DNA from: JAGOUN01 sp040389005 | GTDB lineage: Bacteria; Pseudomonadota; Gammaproteobacteria; JAGOUN01 | Assembly (NCBI GenBank): GCA_040389005.1 | Contig: JAZKAS010000027.1 | Span: forward strand, 1 to 37,520 | Length of the DNA stretch: 37,520 nt | Direction of reading: 5' to 3' | In this document: in pieces, positions 1-8,965 of the stretch | How the letters are laid out: each line of letters opens with the position of its first letter | Numbering within the stretch: the stretch's first letter is position 1 | Notes under the pieces: model-generated | Databases searched by the model: none | Told to the model about the DNA's origin: nothing | The model's input: only the letters and a program-made list of their open reading frames with translations | Translations under genes and position numbers: made by a program

Positions 1-174
1 TCGCGGCGCAGTTTCTGGTGGGCGCCGCCGCCGCGCTGGCGCTGCTGCGCCTGCTGGCGGAGGGCTTGCGCCGCGCCATAAAAGCCCTGCCGCGTCCCAA
101 ATCGCCGCTGGTGCGGCTGGCCTTCGCCAACTTCGACACCGATGTCGCCGCCACTCTGTATAATCTGGCCGTCT
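1..174 (+). pseudogene. C-terminal fragment of an FtsX-like ABC permease, probably foreign (assembly chimera)
   Basis: Frame 3 is open from the window edge to a TAG stop at 172-174. It reads as an alanine/leucine-rich membrane helix followed by LPRPKSPLVRLAFAN, which resembles the conserved stretch before the last FtsX domain in YbbP-type ABC permeases. The match stops abruptly at LAFAN and is followed by a short unrelated tail (FDTDVAATLYNLAV) and a stop, whereas a real permease would continue with several membrane helices. Base composition is very GC-rich here and drops sharply at about 173, unlike the remaining 37 kb. I read this as DNA from another organism joined by mis-assembly, or less likely a recent insertion. 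The family call rests on a short match and is moderate at best. Confidence 0.4.
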
Positions 175-2284
175 AGTTCAATTTGTAAGGGCATGTCAGC
201 GACATGCCCTTTGTGCCGCTATAAATTAATAAATGATTAATATAAAGCGCATTTGCACAAAGAGGGTTATTTTCTATTTGCCCTTCGTAAGGAATTTTTA
301 CAAGCAAATTAAATAATTTCATACAACCAGAAACTACGGTATTCAGTTGTGATCGATCATAATCATAATGCGCTTGTTTTAAAATGGCATTCATTTCACG
401 CCAAATCGTTTTTTGTTCTTCATTAGCTTTTTCTAAATTTCCCTTATTAATACAAGCATTGAGGCCGTCATTAGCGCCATCGGCTTGCTCAAATAATTTG
501 ACGCGTTCACAAGAAAATGCCCACACGCGTTTTAAAAATCTGAAACAACCTTCAAAACCACTATCAGACCATTCCAATGATTGTTCTGGAGGAGCAGTGA
601 AAATAACAAATACGCGCACACTATCTGCGCCGTAACGTTGTAATAATTCTTGAGGGTCGACGGTATTGCCTTTTGATTTCGACATTTTCGCGCCGTCTTT
701 AAGCACCATGCCTTGCGTTAATAGTTTTTCAAAAGGTTCTGGTGAATTCATAAACCCTAGATCACGCAATACTTTATGGATAAATCGCGCATACAGTAAA
801 TGCATCACGGCGTGTTCAATGCCGCCGACATAGTGATCGACCGGCGTCCAATATTTTGCGCGATCATCTAAGATACTATTATTTTGATCAGGACAGGCCA
901 TACGCGCGTAATACCAAGAGGATTCCATAAAGGTATCGAATGTATCGGTTTCACGTTTTGCACAGGCCTTACAATTTGGGCAAATGGTTTTATAAAATTC
1001 AGGAAGATTTGCAAGTGTGACAATACCTTCGGAAAAATCAACATTTTCCGGTAAGCGGACGGGCAAATCTTCTTCAGGCACGGCCACAGGCCCGCAGGTT
1101 TCGCAATGAATAATCGGAATTGGTGCGCCCCAGTAACGCTGTCGCGAAATACCCCAATCGTGTAAACGATAACGCGTAATTTTTTCACCGATTTCATCGG
1201 TAAAAGGCTCAGCTTCTTTAAAAGGCAGATCATAAATTTTCGCAAATTCACCATCGCGCTCATCTTGTGTCGGCACGGCCATGACGGCGCCGGTGCCATA
1301 ATTATTGAGCACATAATTCGCGACCCAAATCGGCAAGTGCTCTCCTGTAATCGGGTGAATGGCGATTAAGCCTGTATTCATGCCACATTTTTCTTGCGTC
1401 GCTAGTTCAGCTTCTGCAGTTGCGCCGGTATCGAGCATTTTAAGAAAATCTGCCAGCGCATTGTTTTTAGCAGCAGCGGCAATGGCTAATGGATGTTTTG
1501 TTGCGATGGTGATATAGGTGACGCCCATCAAGGTTTCGGGTCGTGTGGTAAAGATTGTCAGTGGGTCATGATCGAGTACTGAGAATTGAATATTCGTTCC
1601 CACAGATTTTCCAATCCAATTTTTTTGCATAAGCTTGACTTGATCGGGCCAATCTTTGAGATCCTCTAAACTCGTTAATAATTCTTCTGCATAATCAGTA
1701 ATTTTTAAAAACCACTGTGAAATTTCGCGCCGTTCTACAGGTGCTCCTGAGCGCCAACCCTTGCCGTCAACGACTTGTTCATTCGCAAGCACAGTTTGAT
1801 CGACCGGATCCCAATTAACTTGCGACATTTTTTTATAGGCCAAGCCTTTTTTAAATAGCTGAATGAATAGCCACTGTTCCCAGCGATAATATTCAGGATC
1901 GCAGGTGGTAATTTCGCGTGACCAATCATACGCATATCCCAATGCTTTAAGTTGATTACGCATATGCTCGATATTGCTATAGGTCCAGTTTTTGGGCGCA
2001 GTCTTATTTTTCAGTGCTGCATTTTCAGCGGGTAATCCAAACGCATCCCAACCAATCGGTTGCATGACGTTTTTGCCTTGCATGCGCTGATAACGTGCAA
2101 TCACATCGGCGAGTGTATAATTTCTGACATGTCCGACATGTAAATGACCACTGGGGTAGGGGATCATCGCCAGGCAAAAAAACTTCTCTTTGCTGAAGTC
2201 TTCTTGTGCCTCAAAAGTACCGTTTTCCTCCCAATACTTTTGGACTTCTTGTTCGATAATTTGTGGTTGATACGAGACTGTCAT
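173..2284 (-). CDS. leuS: Leucyl-tRNA synthetase, C-terminally truncated
   Basis: Class I aminoacyl-tRNA synthetase charging tRNA-Leu with leucine in the cytoplasm. The HIGH-type motif HLHVGH is near residues 47-52 and KMSKS near 533-537. The CP1 editing region is present (TTRPETLMG; GTGAVMAVP followed by QDERD), and Cys pairs HCETC and CPNC fit the zinc insertion. The leucine-specific insertion before KMSKS seen in E. coli is absent (GMVLKDGAKMSKSKG), as in several other bacteria. Start chosen at ATG 2284 because AGGTG lies 6 bases upstream; an in-frame codon at 2302 is less likely. Two oddities: only about 20 residues separate the editing-domain end from YRLHDWGISRQRYWG, where relatives have about 60; and the protein stops at about 703 residues instead of 820-870, losing most of the anticodon-binding region and the C-terminal domain. 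The last 20 or so residues look unrelated and meet the GC-rich edge fragment, so truncation is probably an assembly artefact. Confidence 0.93.
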   Translation of the reverse strand: MTVSYQPQIIEQEVQKYWEENGTFEAQEDFSKEKFFCLAMIPYPSGHLHVGHVRNYTLADVIARYQRMQGKNVMQPIGWDAFGLPAENAALKNKTAPKNWTYSNIEHMRNQLKALGYAYDWSREITTCDPEYYRWEQWLFIQLFKKGLAYKKMSQVNWDPVDQTVLANEQVVDGKGWRSGAPVERREISQWFLKITDYAEELLTSLEDLKDWPDQVKLMQKNWIGKSVGTNIQFSVLDHDPLTIFTTRPETLMGVTYITIATKHPLAIAAAAKNNALADFLKMLDTGATAEAELATQEKCGMNTGLIAIHPITGEHLPIWVANYVLNNYGTGAVMAVPTQDERDGEFAKIYDLPFKEAEPFTDEIGEKITRYRLHDWGISRQRYWGAPIPIIHCETCGPVAVPEEDLPVRLPENVDFSEGIVTLANLPEFYKTICPNCKACAKRETDTFDTFMESSWYYARMACPDQNNSILDDRAKYWTPVDHYVGGIEHAVMHLLYARFIHKVLRDLGFMNSPEPFEKLLTQGMVLKDGAKMSKSKGNTVDPQELLQRYGADSVRVFVIFTAPPEQSLEWSDSGFEGCFRFLKRVWAFSCERVKLFEQADGANDGLNACINKGNLEKANEEQKTIWREMNAILKQAHYDYDRSQLNTVVSGCMKLFNLLVKIPYEGQIENNPLCANALYINHLLIYSGTKGMSLTCPYKLN
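187..211. repeat. Perfect palindromic hairpin at the GC-rich/AT-rich boundary
   Basis: AAGGGCATGTC (187-197) is followed by a 3-base loop and its exact reverse complement (201-211). It resembles the GTAGGGGC-type palindromes at 10022-10046 and 20596-20650. It lies inside the unusual last codons of the leuS reading frame and next to the abrupt composition change, so it may mark the point where two sequences were joined. Confidence 0.6.
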
Positions 2285-2385
2285 AGCGCACCTGGCAAGC
2301 AAATTGGGGTGAGAAGCATACCGCTAAACGTGCATGGGGACAATAGCGATTGGAAACACTAGAGTTCAATCGCTCTTAACAAGAG

Positions 2386-4788
2386 TCATCTTTTTAGTGA
2401 ATGTGTTACTTTATTGGCCTGTGTGCTTTGGCTAAATAGCGCGTCAAATTCTGTAAATATCGCTTGCCTTGTCTCCGAATCCAGATGAGGTTCAGTCGTG
2501 AGTTGAAGATTATGGCAAAATGTTTGCAATATTGCCGCCTCTTCTCTCTTATCTGTAGAAAAGGAATTGCTACTTGATTTGCTGTAAAAGCTACCATTTT
2601 TTTCTGGCTTCGCGCTAATAGTTAGCAGGGTTGCCACGTAAAATTGAAGAGTTACAATTGCCCGGATATAGTCACTATTTTTGTATTTATCAATATCCGT
2701 TTCGGCACGCCGAATCACTGCCAAGATTTTTTTTAGTCGCTCAACCGATGCTCGCCCTTCTTGCGTAGATAAATCTGCGCTATGGTTAACAACATCTTCA
2801 ACCGCAGCTGGAAAAATGCTGAAATTAAGTAAGGTATTTTCGAGCTTTTTATAGCCTTTTTTACTGGCGATATTGAGTAGCTTGTTATGGCATAAACTTT
2901 TAATAGCATTATTAGCCATGAAAATTTCTTTTTGAGCAATAGATTCCATTAATGGTATGGATCTTGGGTCATTTTCAAAGCTGTGTGTGTTGGATATATA
3001 GCTGGCGAGACGGTTGTCTCTTTCGCCAGTGCTAGGAGTATTAGTAGGTTTTTTTGCTTCAGAATTTTTCATCAAAGCATCAGTTTTTTTGATTATCCAA
3101 GTAGTTACTAACTCTATATGCGTTTCATTGATAACATCATTATCGACTAATGTTTTAGCAAGAGAGCAAAACTCATTTGAAGATAATACTTTTACTACAA
3201 TTTTTTCTCGAGCATTTGGGTCTAGTTTTTCAGCAGCAGCGAGATATTCTAGTATGTTAACATTCGCATCTAATGCGTCAACAGACGGCATTGGACCTTC
3301 TTCTGTAACGCTCCAACCCGCGCTTTTTTGAAATTCTATTTGGCATTCAACATCTGTGACCTGAGAATAAAAGTCTTTATAGCACTGTTGATAAGGAAAG
3401 CTGGCTACAATTGTTTTCGCGCATGACCATTGTTGTGCATAGATGGCTGCTTCAAGTACTTGCTGAATCCAAAACGAAATAACATTAGGATTATTTTTTT
3501 CTTCTTCAGTTAACTGTTGAACGCAATACTCAAGGACTTTCCATGCTTTGGGTTGTTGTTCAAAAGCTTTTTTTCTAATGCTATTCCAAAGTTTATGAGT
3601 AAAAGATTTTTGCTCTAGACCTGCTTGAATAAGTTTCGGCGAGTCATATTGGATTGCGTGCTGTAAAAGATCTTTTTCACTTTGCTCTTGACCTTTAAAA
3701 TAATTGAGTGCCTTAATTACTTTAACAACATATTCCGTATCACCTGTTTCAGCTTTTTCTTTTGCTAACGACAGCGCTGTATTAAAATTTATTTCTCCAT
3801 CTTCGCTAACGTTCCATCCTGATTTTTCAAATAAAGCTTGTTGACAGCGTGTATTTGAAATTCCGTTGATAAATTCTCCATATTGATCATGATAAGGCAA
3901 GGCGACAATAAATTCTTCGAGACGATTCCATGTGCCATTACGCATTAAAGTAGTGAGCACCGGTCTCCAATACTGATTAAAATGGTCATTGTTTTTGTAA
4001 TCAGAGTTATTGAATTCAATGGTTTTAGCGCGTGCTAATAAGATATCGAGCACTTTATTATTATATTCATCGGCATGATCAGCAATAAATTTTTCTATGT
4101 TACTGCTATTAGGATCAGCTTCAAATTTATTCAGCAATGTTTGAAAACAGACTGACAAAAACTCTTCATGACGGTCATAATCTGTGACTTCCTTGTCTAC
4201 TGTTTCATAGATAGAAAGCCATCCATCTTGACTCAAGAGATTTTTCTCAGAGCACAATTTTACAAGAGCCAGGATTTTTGTTTTAGCAACAAAAGTTGAA
4301 AATGAAACTGTATTTGAGATATTAATACGCGATATGCCTTCGATTAGGGTATCTACTTCTTGTTTGAGGCTGGAATATTGCGTTATATTGGCTTTTAAAT
4401 TTTCATAAAGCTGTTCAAGTTGATATTGAGTGAGAGTCACATTCTCTAAAGTAATCGTTTTATCGAGGAGGCATTCTGCTAAAGCTTTAGAAAATAGTTT
4501 GATATTTATTCCTGAAAAATCAATTTCTGCAAAAATAAAAGGGGTTGAAGAGGTTTCATCAGAACCTTGCTTTAAGTATTTTAAAAGTTCATTGCTATCG
4601 GTAATGGGTTTCTTCAGAGCTTGAAGCTTGGTAATAAGATTTTCTTCTGTGTTTTGAGTGCTAACTGCTATGTTGTGAGTTAGTGGATCAACTGAGCTTT
4701 GAGCAACAATTGATAGGTTGGGCTCTGTATGCGAATTAACATGAGAAGATTTCGTCACATAGTTGACAATAGTTTGGAGACTAAACAC
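2386..4788 (-). CDS. Large hypothetical alpha-helical protein with an internal duplication
   Basis: I do not recognise this 800-residue protein. It has no signal peptide or membrane segment and appears almost wholly alpha-helical. It contains a clear internal duplication: residues ~274-365 and ~439-535 share a common pattern, for example EEFIVALPYHDQYGEFINGI against KTIVASFPYQQCYKDFYSQV, and EKSGWNVSEDGE against QKSAGWSVTEEG, spaced about 165 residues apart. A low-complexity Ser/Lys stretch (KSSSNSFS) lies near the C-terminus. The start is GTG at 4788 with AAGG about 9 bases upstream. It lies between lnt and leuS on the same strand. By composition and size it resembles lineage-specific proteins of Legionellales, some of which are secreted effectors; that role is only an inference. 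Confidence 0.85.
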   Translation of the reverse strand: MFSLQTIVNYVTKSSHVNSHTEPNLSIVAQSSVDPLTHNIAVSTQNTEENLITKLQALKKPITDSNELLKYLKQGSDETSSTPFIFAEIDFSGINIKLFSKALAECLLDKTITLENVTLTQYQLEQLYENLKANITQYSSLKQEVDTLIEGISRINISNTVSFSTFVAKTKILALVKLCSEKNLLSQDGWLSIYETVDKEVTDYDRHEEFLSVCFQTLLNKFEADPNSSNIEKFIADHADEYNNKVLDILLARAKTIEFNNSDYKNNDHFNQYWRPVLTTLMRNGTWNRLEEFIVALPYHDQYGEFINGISNTRCQQALFEKSGWNVSEDGEINFNTALSLAKEKAETGDTEYVVKVIKALNYFKGQEQSEKDLLQHAIQYDSPKLIQAGLEQKSFTHKLWNSIRKKAFEQQPKAWKVLEYCVQQLTEEEKNNPNVISFWIQQVLEAAIYAQQWSCAKTIVASFPYQQCYKDFYSQVTDVECQIEFQKSAGWSVTEEGPMPSVDALDANVNILEYLAAAEKLDPNAREKIVVKVLSSNEFCSLAKTLVDNDVINETHIELVTTWIIKKTDALMKNSEAKKPTNTPSTGERDNRLASYISNTHSFENDPRSIPLMESIAQKEIFMANNAIKSLCHNKLLNIASKKGYKKLENTLLNFSIFPAAVEDVVNHSADLSTQEGRASVERLKKILAVIRRAETDIDKYKNSDYIRAIVTLQFYVATLLTISAKPEKNGSFYSKSSSNSFSTDKREEAAILQTFCHNLQLTTEPHLDSETRQAIFTEFDALFSQSTQANKVTHSLKR

Positions 4789-4816
4789 GCTGCACGACCT
4801 TTTTTTATTTTTCTGC

Positions 4817-4822
4817 AGTATA
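4817..4822 (-). promoter_or_regulatory. Possible -10 box for the 800-residue gene
   Basis: TATACT on the minus strand, about 30 bases upstream of the GTG start at 4788. No convincing -35 box is visible at the usual distance, so this is a weak call. Confidence 0.25.
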
Positions 4823-4853
4823 ATTTATAATCAAAAAAATATCATGCCAAATT

Positions 4854-6359
4854 TTATGATTTTAAACTCGCAGAGCGTTTTTCTCTGATTTTCCCGATGA
4901 TTAAGCTGCCTAGGCAAATTAATAGAAAAAGATTGCTGCCATACATTAACCACGGAGTTTCACCGGTATAGCGAGAGATTTCTCCCTCCAACACGCCGCT
5001 TTGATAAGCCGGTAATTGCTTAATAATTTTCCCATAAGGATTAATAATTGCCGTGATGCCGTTATTAGTCACGCTTAAAACGTAGCGGCCCGTTTCCATC
5101 GCGCGCATTTGTGCCATTTGCAGATGTTGTACTGCGGCGATCGAGTGGCCAAACCAAGCATCATCACTGAGAGTAAGAATCAGGCCGGCTCTGCTGGCAG
5201 ATTTACGAACTTCTTCTGGAAAAATACTTTCGTAACAGATAAAAGTAGCGAGCTGAGTATTTTTATAAGTTATAGGGCTTTGAGTGTACGAGCCTGCTTT
5301 AAAATTTGACATAGGAATTTCTAGCCAATACAGCAAAGGTTTGCTTATTTTCTGCATAGGAAAGTATTCACCGAAGGGGACAAGATGTCGTTTAAAATAC
5401 ATACCTTGTGCATCACCCACCGCAACGGCCGCATTGTAATCATCTATAATGTTGATGCTTTCGTAGGGAATTCCCGCGATGAGCCCCGCATGATGTTGTG
5501 CGCTTAACTGTTTTAACTGCATCAGTTTATCATTGGCATTCGGGAGCGGGATAGTGATCGCGGCCTCAGGCCAAACGACTAAACGGTTTTCCCAATGGCC
5601 TTCGCTCAAATTGAGATAGTGTTGAAAGGATCTATCTGCTTCTCCCGGTTGCCATTTCAAAGACGGTGTTATGTTGCCTTGCACTAAACTGACGTCAATC
5701 GGTGCGCCTGCAGCATGTGTCCAGTGAAAAGTAGAAAGCGCTGTGCAAGCAACGAGTAACGCTACAAAGTAAGCGAGCGTATTGCGACGAAAACAAGCTT
5801 CGGTGTAGCGGTAATACATAATGGCGCCGGCCATTTGTGCGATCACAAAGCTGATCATATAAACACCTGCGATGGGCGCGATGCTATTCAGTGGCCAATA
5901 CGTTTGACTACTACCCGCCAGTAACCAAGGAAAGCCGGTAAACGCCCAGCTACGCACCCATTCGAAGAGTGTCCAGAGCGCAGGAAAAACTAACCACCAC
6001 TTAAAGCTTGTGTTGTGAGGATAAAAACGATTCAGCGTTAAACCGACCAAAGCAGGAAAAAGTGCGAGCACAGCAACAAAGAAGGCGGTCAATAAAACCG
6101 CAAATAGCGCGGGGGTATCACCAAACGTGTGAATACTGACATAGACCCAAGAAATGCCCGCGCCGAAAAACCCCAGGCCATAACAAAAGCCACGGCGAAA
6201 AGCTTGTTTGGGCGTGGAATGTATAAAAACCCACAATAAACCGGTCAAGCTGACAAGCATGAGCGGATAAAGATGAAAGGGTGCAAAAGCGAGTACGCCT
6301 ATGATGCCTGCGAATAAACTTAGGCAAGCAGGGATTGAAAAAAATTGTTTAATGCTCAT
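4854..6359 (-). CDS. lnt: Apolipoprotein N-acyltransferase
   Basis: Inner-membrane enzyme that transfers a fatty acyl chain from phospholipid to the N-terminal cysteine of apolipoproteins, the last step of lipoprotein maturation. At 501 residues it has the usual length. Residues 1-210 form a multi-pass membrane region; a periplasmic nitrilase-like domain follows, with the catalytic triad visible as Glu265 (VVWPEAA), Lys323 (YFKRHLVPFGEYFP) and Cys375 (FICYESIFPE); a final hydrophobic helix lies near 470-490. The ATG at 6359 gives the typical hydrophobic N-terminus. It is divergent from yajC. In many gammaproteobacteria lnt lies near leuS; here an 800-residue gene separates them. Confidence 0.97.
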   Translation of the reverse strand: MSIKQFFSIPACLSLFAGIIGVLAFAPFHLYPLMLVSLTGLLWVFIHSTPKQAFRRGFCYGLGFFGAGISWVYVSIHTFGDTPALFAVLLTAFFVAVLALFPALVGLTLNRFYPHNTSFKWWLVFPALWTLFEWVRSWAFTGFPWLLAGSSQTYWPLNSIAPIAGVYMISFVIAQMAGAIMYYRYTEACFRRNTLAYFVALLVACTALSTFHWTHAAGAPIDVSLVQGNITPSLKWQPGEADRSFQHYLNLSEGHWENRLVVWPEAAITIPLPNANDKLMQLKQLSAQHHAGLIAGIPYESINIIDDYNAAVAVGDAQGMYFKRHLVPFGEYFPMQKISKPLLYWLEIPMSNFKAGSYTQSPITYKNTQLATFICYESIFPEEVRKSASRAGLILTLSDDAWFGHSIAAVQHLQMAQMRAMETGRYVLSVTNNGITAIINPYGKIIKQLPAYQSGVLEGEISRYTGETPWLMYGSNLFLLICLGSLIIGKIREKRSASLKS

Positions 6360-6377
6360 GGGTTTTTCGCTTGAGAA

Positions 6378-6383
6378 AGTATA
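6378..6383 (-). promoter_or_regulatory. Possible -10 box for lnt
   Basis: TATACT on the minus strand, 18 bases before the lnt ATG. The expected -35 region is poor, and the leader would be very short. Weak call from position and sequence only. Confidence 0.25.
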
Positions 6384-6431
6384 GTGTCTTTATATCAGAT
6401 TTTATTGGCTTCTAATACTCAGTAATTTAGG

Positions 6432-6437
6432 TATAAT
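6432..6437 (+). promoter_or_regulatory. -10 box for the yajC-secD-secF operon
   Basis: A perfect TATAAT lies 28 bases before the yajC ATG. A TTGGCT at 6405-6410 is the nearest -35-like sequence, but the 21-base spacing is long. A strong AAGGAG ribosome site follows at 6452-6457. Confidence 0.4.
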
Positions 6438-6465
6438 CAGCCGTTCATTATTAAGGAGTTATTCC

Positions 6466-6849
6466 ATGTCAATTCGTAATTTATCACTTGCTGCGTTTTC
6501 TTTGCTCATTCCTGGTTTTGTTTTTGCAGAAGGTGAAGCTGCTCCTGCGGCTCAGGGCGGCGGTTTTGGTCCGATTATTTTTCTAGTCGCTATTTTAGCG
6601 TTTATGTATTTCTTGGTTTGGCGTCCACAACAGAAAAAAGCAAAAGATCATCGCGCATTAGTAGCAGGTGTTGCTGTTGATGATGAAGTATTGCTCAGTT
6701 CTGGAATTGTCGGCAAAGTGTCTGCTGTTTATGACCAATATGTCGCTGTCAATGTGGGCAATGACGTGACTGTAACGGTTCAGCGTGTTGCTGTAGCGGC
6801 TGTTTTGCCTAAAGGAACGTTGAGTACTTTGAAAACTTCTAAAGCTTAA
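6466..6849 (+). CDS. yajC: Sec translocon accessory protein YajC
   Basis: Small inner-membrane partner of SecD-SecF in the accessory complex that assists SecYEG protein export. The 127-residue product has a hydrophobic N-terminus ending in VFA, which may be a signal sequence, then a second hydrophobic helix at about residues 34-50 (IIFLVAILAFMYFLVWRPQ) followed by the typical QQKKAKDHRALV and a soluble domain beginning DDEVLLSSGIVGKV. It is slightly longer than E. coli YajC (110). The start is fixed by AAGGAG 8 bases upstream of ATG 6466. It is the first gene of the yajC-secD-secF cluster. Confidence 0.96.
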   Translation: MSIRNLSLAAFSLLIPGFVFAEGEAAPAAQGGGFGPIIFLVAILAFMYFLVWRPQQKKAKDHRALVAGVAVDDEVLLSSGIVGKVSAVYDQYVAVNVGNDVTVTVQRVAVAAVLPKGTLSTLKTSKA

Positions 6850-6856
6850 TCTGAAT

Positions 6857-6950
6857 GTAGGGTGGATTAGGCGTATTCGCTGTAATCCACCAGGCATTAT
6901 GTTGGCTTAGAAAATGGTGGATTACGATGAGTGCTTCTAATCCGTCCTAA
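6857..6950. repeat. Double stem-loop intergenic repeat of the GTAGGGTGGATTAG type
   Basis: Two successive hairpins are visible between yajC and secD. The first pairs GGTGGATTA (6861-6869) with TAATCCACC (6883-6891). The second pairs GGTGGATTA (6916-6924) with TAATCCGTCC (6938-6947), with one mismatch. Repeats starting GTAGGGTGGATTAG are dispersed in many proteobacterial genomes. Lying within an operon, it would be transcribed and could shape mRNA stability or attenuation between yajC and secD. Confidence 0.65.
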
Positions 6951-6979
6951 CAGGAAACAAGATTTATCAGGGAAAATTC

Positions 6980-8917
6980 ATGCAGAACCGCTATCCATTA
7001 TGGAAATATATTCTTATTTTAGCATTGTTAGCTTTTGGCATTATTTTTGCCCTGCCGAATCTTTATGCAGATTTGCCTGCGCTGCAAGTTTCCTCGACCC
7101 AAGAAACGGTTGACGTCGATGAAGTCTTGAAAACAAAATTGACGACTGCATTACAAGCAGCAAATCTTATGCCAACATCGGAACAATTGACTCAAAATCA
7201 TAATTTAATTTTGACGTTTTCGAATACAGATCAACAAGCCGCTGCACAAGAGGTCGCAAAATCAGCATTGGGTGATGATTCGCCTTATATCGTTGCACTT
7301 TATTTAATGCCCACAACACCAAAATGGTTGACCGATTTTGGCGCAAAACCGATGCGCTTGGGATTAGATTTAAGAGGCGGCGTGCATTTTCTTTTAGCGG
7401 TGGATATCGATGCTGTATTTGAACGCATGGCGGGATCGGATGTTAAAAATATGGCGTTAAGTTTACGCGGCCAACACATTCGTTATTCAGGATTATTACC
7501 GACGCATATAGATGGCGCACAAGGGGTGACTTTACAATTTCGTAATACCGATGATCGTACACAAGCGTATAAGTTCGTGACGAAAGATTATCCCAATTAT
7601 CAATGGACCGTGCGGGATGATGCTGGTCGCTTTGTATTGCAAGGTGTGATGGGGCAAACGCAATATCAAGAAATTCGTCAAAATACGTTGGATCAATCTA
7701 TGACGATTTTACGTAATCGCGTCAATGAATTAGGTATTTCAGAAGCTGTCGTGACGCAACAAGGTGCCGATCAAATTGCGATTGATTTACCGGGTATTCA
7801 AGATCCTGCGCAAGCGCAAAATATCATTGGTAAAACCGCGACATTAGAGTTTCATTTAGTGGACACCGCAAACGATGCGCAACAAGCCGCTGTCACCGGT
7901 GTTGTGCCTACGGGCGATGTATTAGCGTTTAATGATCGCCATCAACCGTTTTTATTAAAAGACGATATTATTTTAGAAGGTGCGGCGATTTCTAATGCAA
8001 CGGCGAATTATGGTGATCAAGGTGCGGAAGTTGGTATTCAACTTTCTGGAAGTGCCGCTGTGTCTCGTTTTAATAAAGTGACCGCAGAGAATATAGGGAA
8101 ATTATTGGCAACGTTATATGTGGAAACGCGCCCGATAGAACATAAAGTCGATGGTAAAACCGTTACAACCTATAAAACTGAAAAACGCGTCATTAATGCA
8201 GCGACGATTAATTCTGCTTTGGGCAATAGTTTTAGAATTACAGGCATGAGTGATATCGAAGCAGCGAGTAATTTAGCGCTATTATTGCGAGCAGGAGCAT
8301 TGCCGGTTCCTATCCATATTATTCAAGAACGAACCATTGGGCCAAGTTTGGGTCAACAAAATATTGACAAAGGATTGTTATCCGTTGAAATTGGTTTTGG
8401 CATTGTTGTTTTGTTTATGACCTTGTATTACCGTGTGTTTGGTTTAATTGCCAATGTCGCGCTCGGCATGAATTTATTGTTGATTGTCGCTATCATGTCG
8501 CTTCTTGGTTCGGTATTAACGTTGCCAGGAATCGCGGGGATGGTGTTAACCGTCGGGATGGCGGTGGATGCAAACGTGCTTATCTTTGAGCGAATACGTG
8601 AAGAATTACGCTTAGGTACAAGCACACAAGCTGCTATTTTTGTAGGCTATGAAAAAGCGTTTATTACGATTGTTGACGCGAACGTGACAACCTTAATTGT
8701 CGCGATTGTTTTATTTAGTTTAGGCAGCGGTGCGGTCAAAGGATTTGCTATTACCTTAACGATTGGTTTAATTACCTCAATGATCACCGCGATTTTAGGA
8801 ACGCGCGCATTGGTGAATGGTTTATTTGGTCGGCGTGTGATGAAACAGTTGCCGTTGGGTATTAACGTTTCAACCGTTAAGAAAAGCGTTGTTCATCGTG
8901 AACCAGCTAATTCATAA
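6980..8917 (+). CDS. secD: Protein translocase subunit SecD
   Basis: Inner-membrane component of the SecDF complex, which uses the proton motive force to assist protein release on the periplasmic side. At 645 residues it is of normal length. The first membrane helix is at about residues 7-25, the D1 motif LGLDLRGGVHFLLAVD is near 127, the conserved LRNRVNELGISEAVV and IDLPGIQDP stretches are in the large periplasmic domain, and the C-terminal five helices include GMAVDANVLIFERIREEL. The ATG at 6980 yields the typical short cytoplasmic start. It follows yajC after a 130-base spacer occupied by a palindromic repeat and precedes secF. Confidence 0.98.
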   Translation: MQNRYPLWKYILILALLAFGIIFALPNLYADLPALQVSSTQETVDVDEVLKTKLTTALQAANLMPTSEQLTQNHNLILTFSNTDQQAAAQEVAKSALGDDSPYIVALYLMPTTPKWLTDFGAKPMRLGLDLRGGVHFLLAVDIDAVFERMAGSDVKNMALSLRGQHIRYSGLLPTHIDGAQGVTLQFRNTDDRTQAYKFVTKDYPNYQWTVRDDAGRFVLQGVMGQTQYQEIRQNTLDQSMTILRNRVNELGISEAVVTQQGADQIAIDLPGIQDPAQAQNIIGKTATLEFHLVDTANDAQQAAVTGVVPTGDVLAFNDRHQPFLLKDDIILEGAAISNATANYGDQGAEVGIQLSGSAAVSRFNKVTAENIGKLLATLYVETRPIEHKVDGKTVTTYKTEKRVINAATINSALGNSFRITGMSDIEAASNLALLLRAGALPVPIHIIQERTIGPSLGQQNIDKGLLSVEIGFGIVVLFMTLYYRVFGLIANVALGMNLLLIVAIMSLLGSVLTLPGIAGMVLTVGMAVDANVLIFERIREELRLGTSTQAAIFVGYEKAFITIVDANVTTLIVAIVLFSLGSGAVKGFAITLTIGLITSMITAILGTRALVNGLFGRRVMKQLPLGINVSTVKKSVVHREPANS

Positions 8918-8965
8918 TCTGAAACAAATATCTTTAAAATTTAAGTAGTAATGACAATAACGACG

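Noticed and set aside
1..174. A genuine neighbouring permease gene
   Set aside because: Sharp GC change and a protein that departs from its family mid-domain point to a chimeric join.
4430..4624. Plus-strand frames inside the 800-residue and other minus-strand genes
   Set aside because: Shadow frames of well-supported genes; no ribosome sites or protein-like composition.
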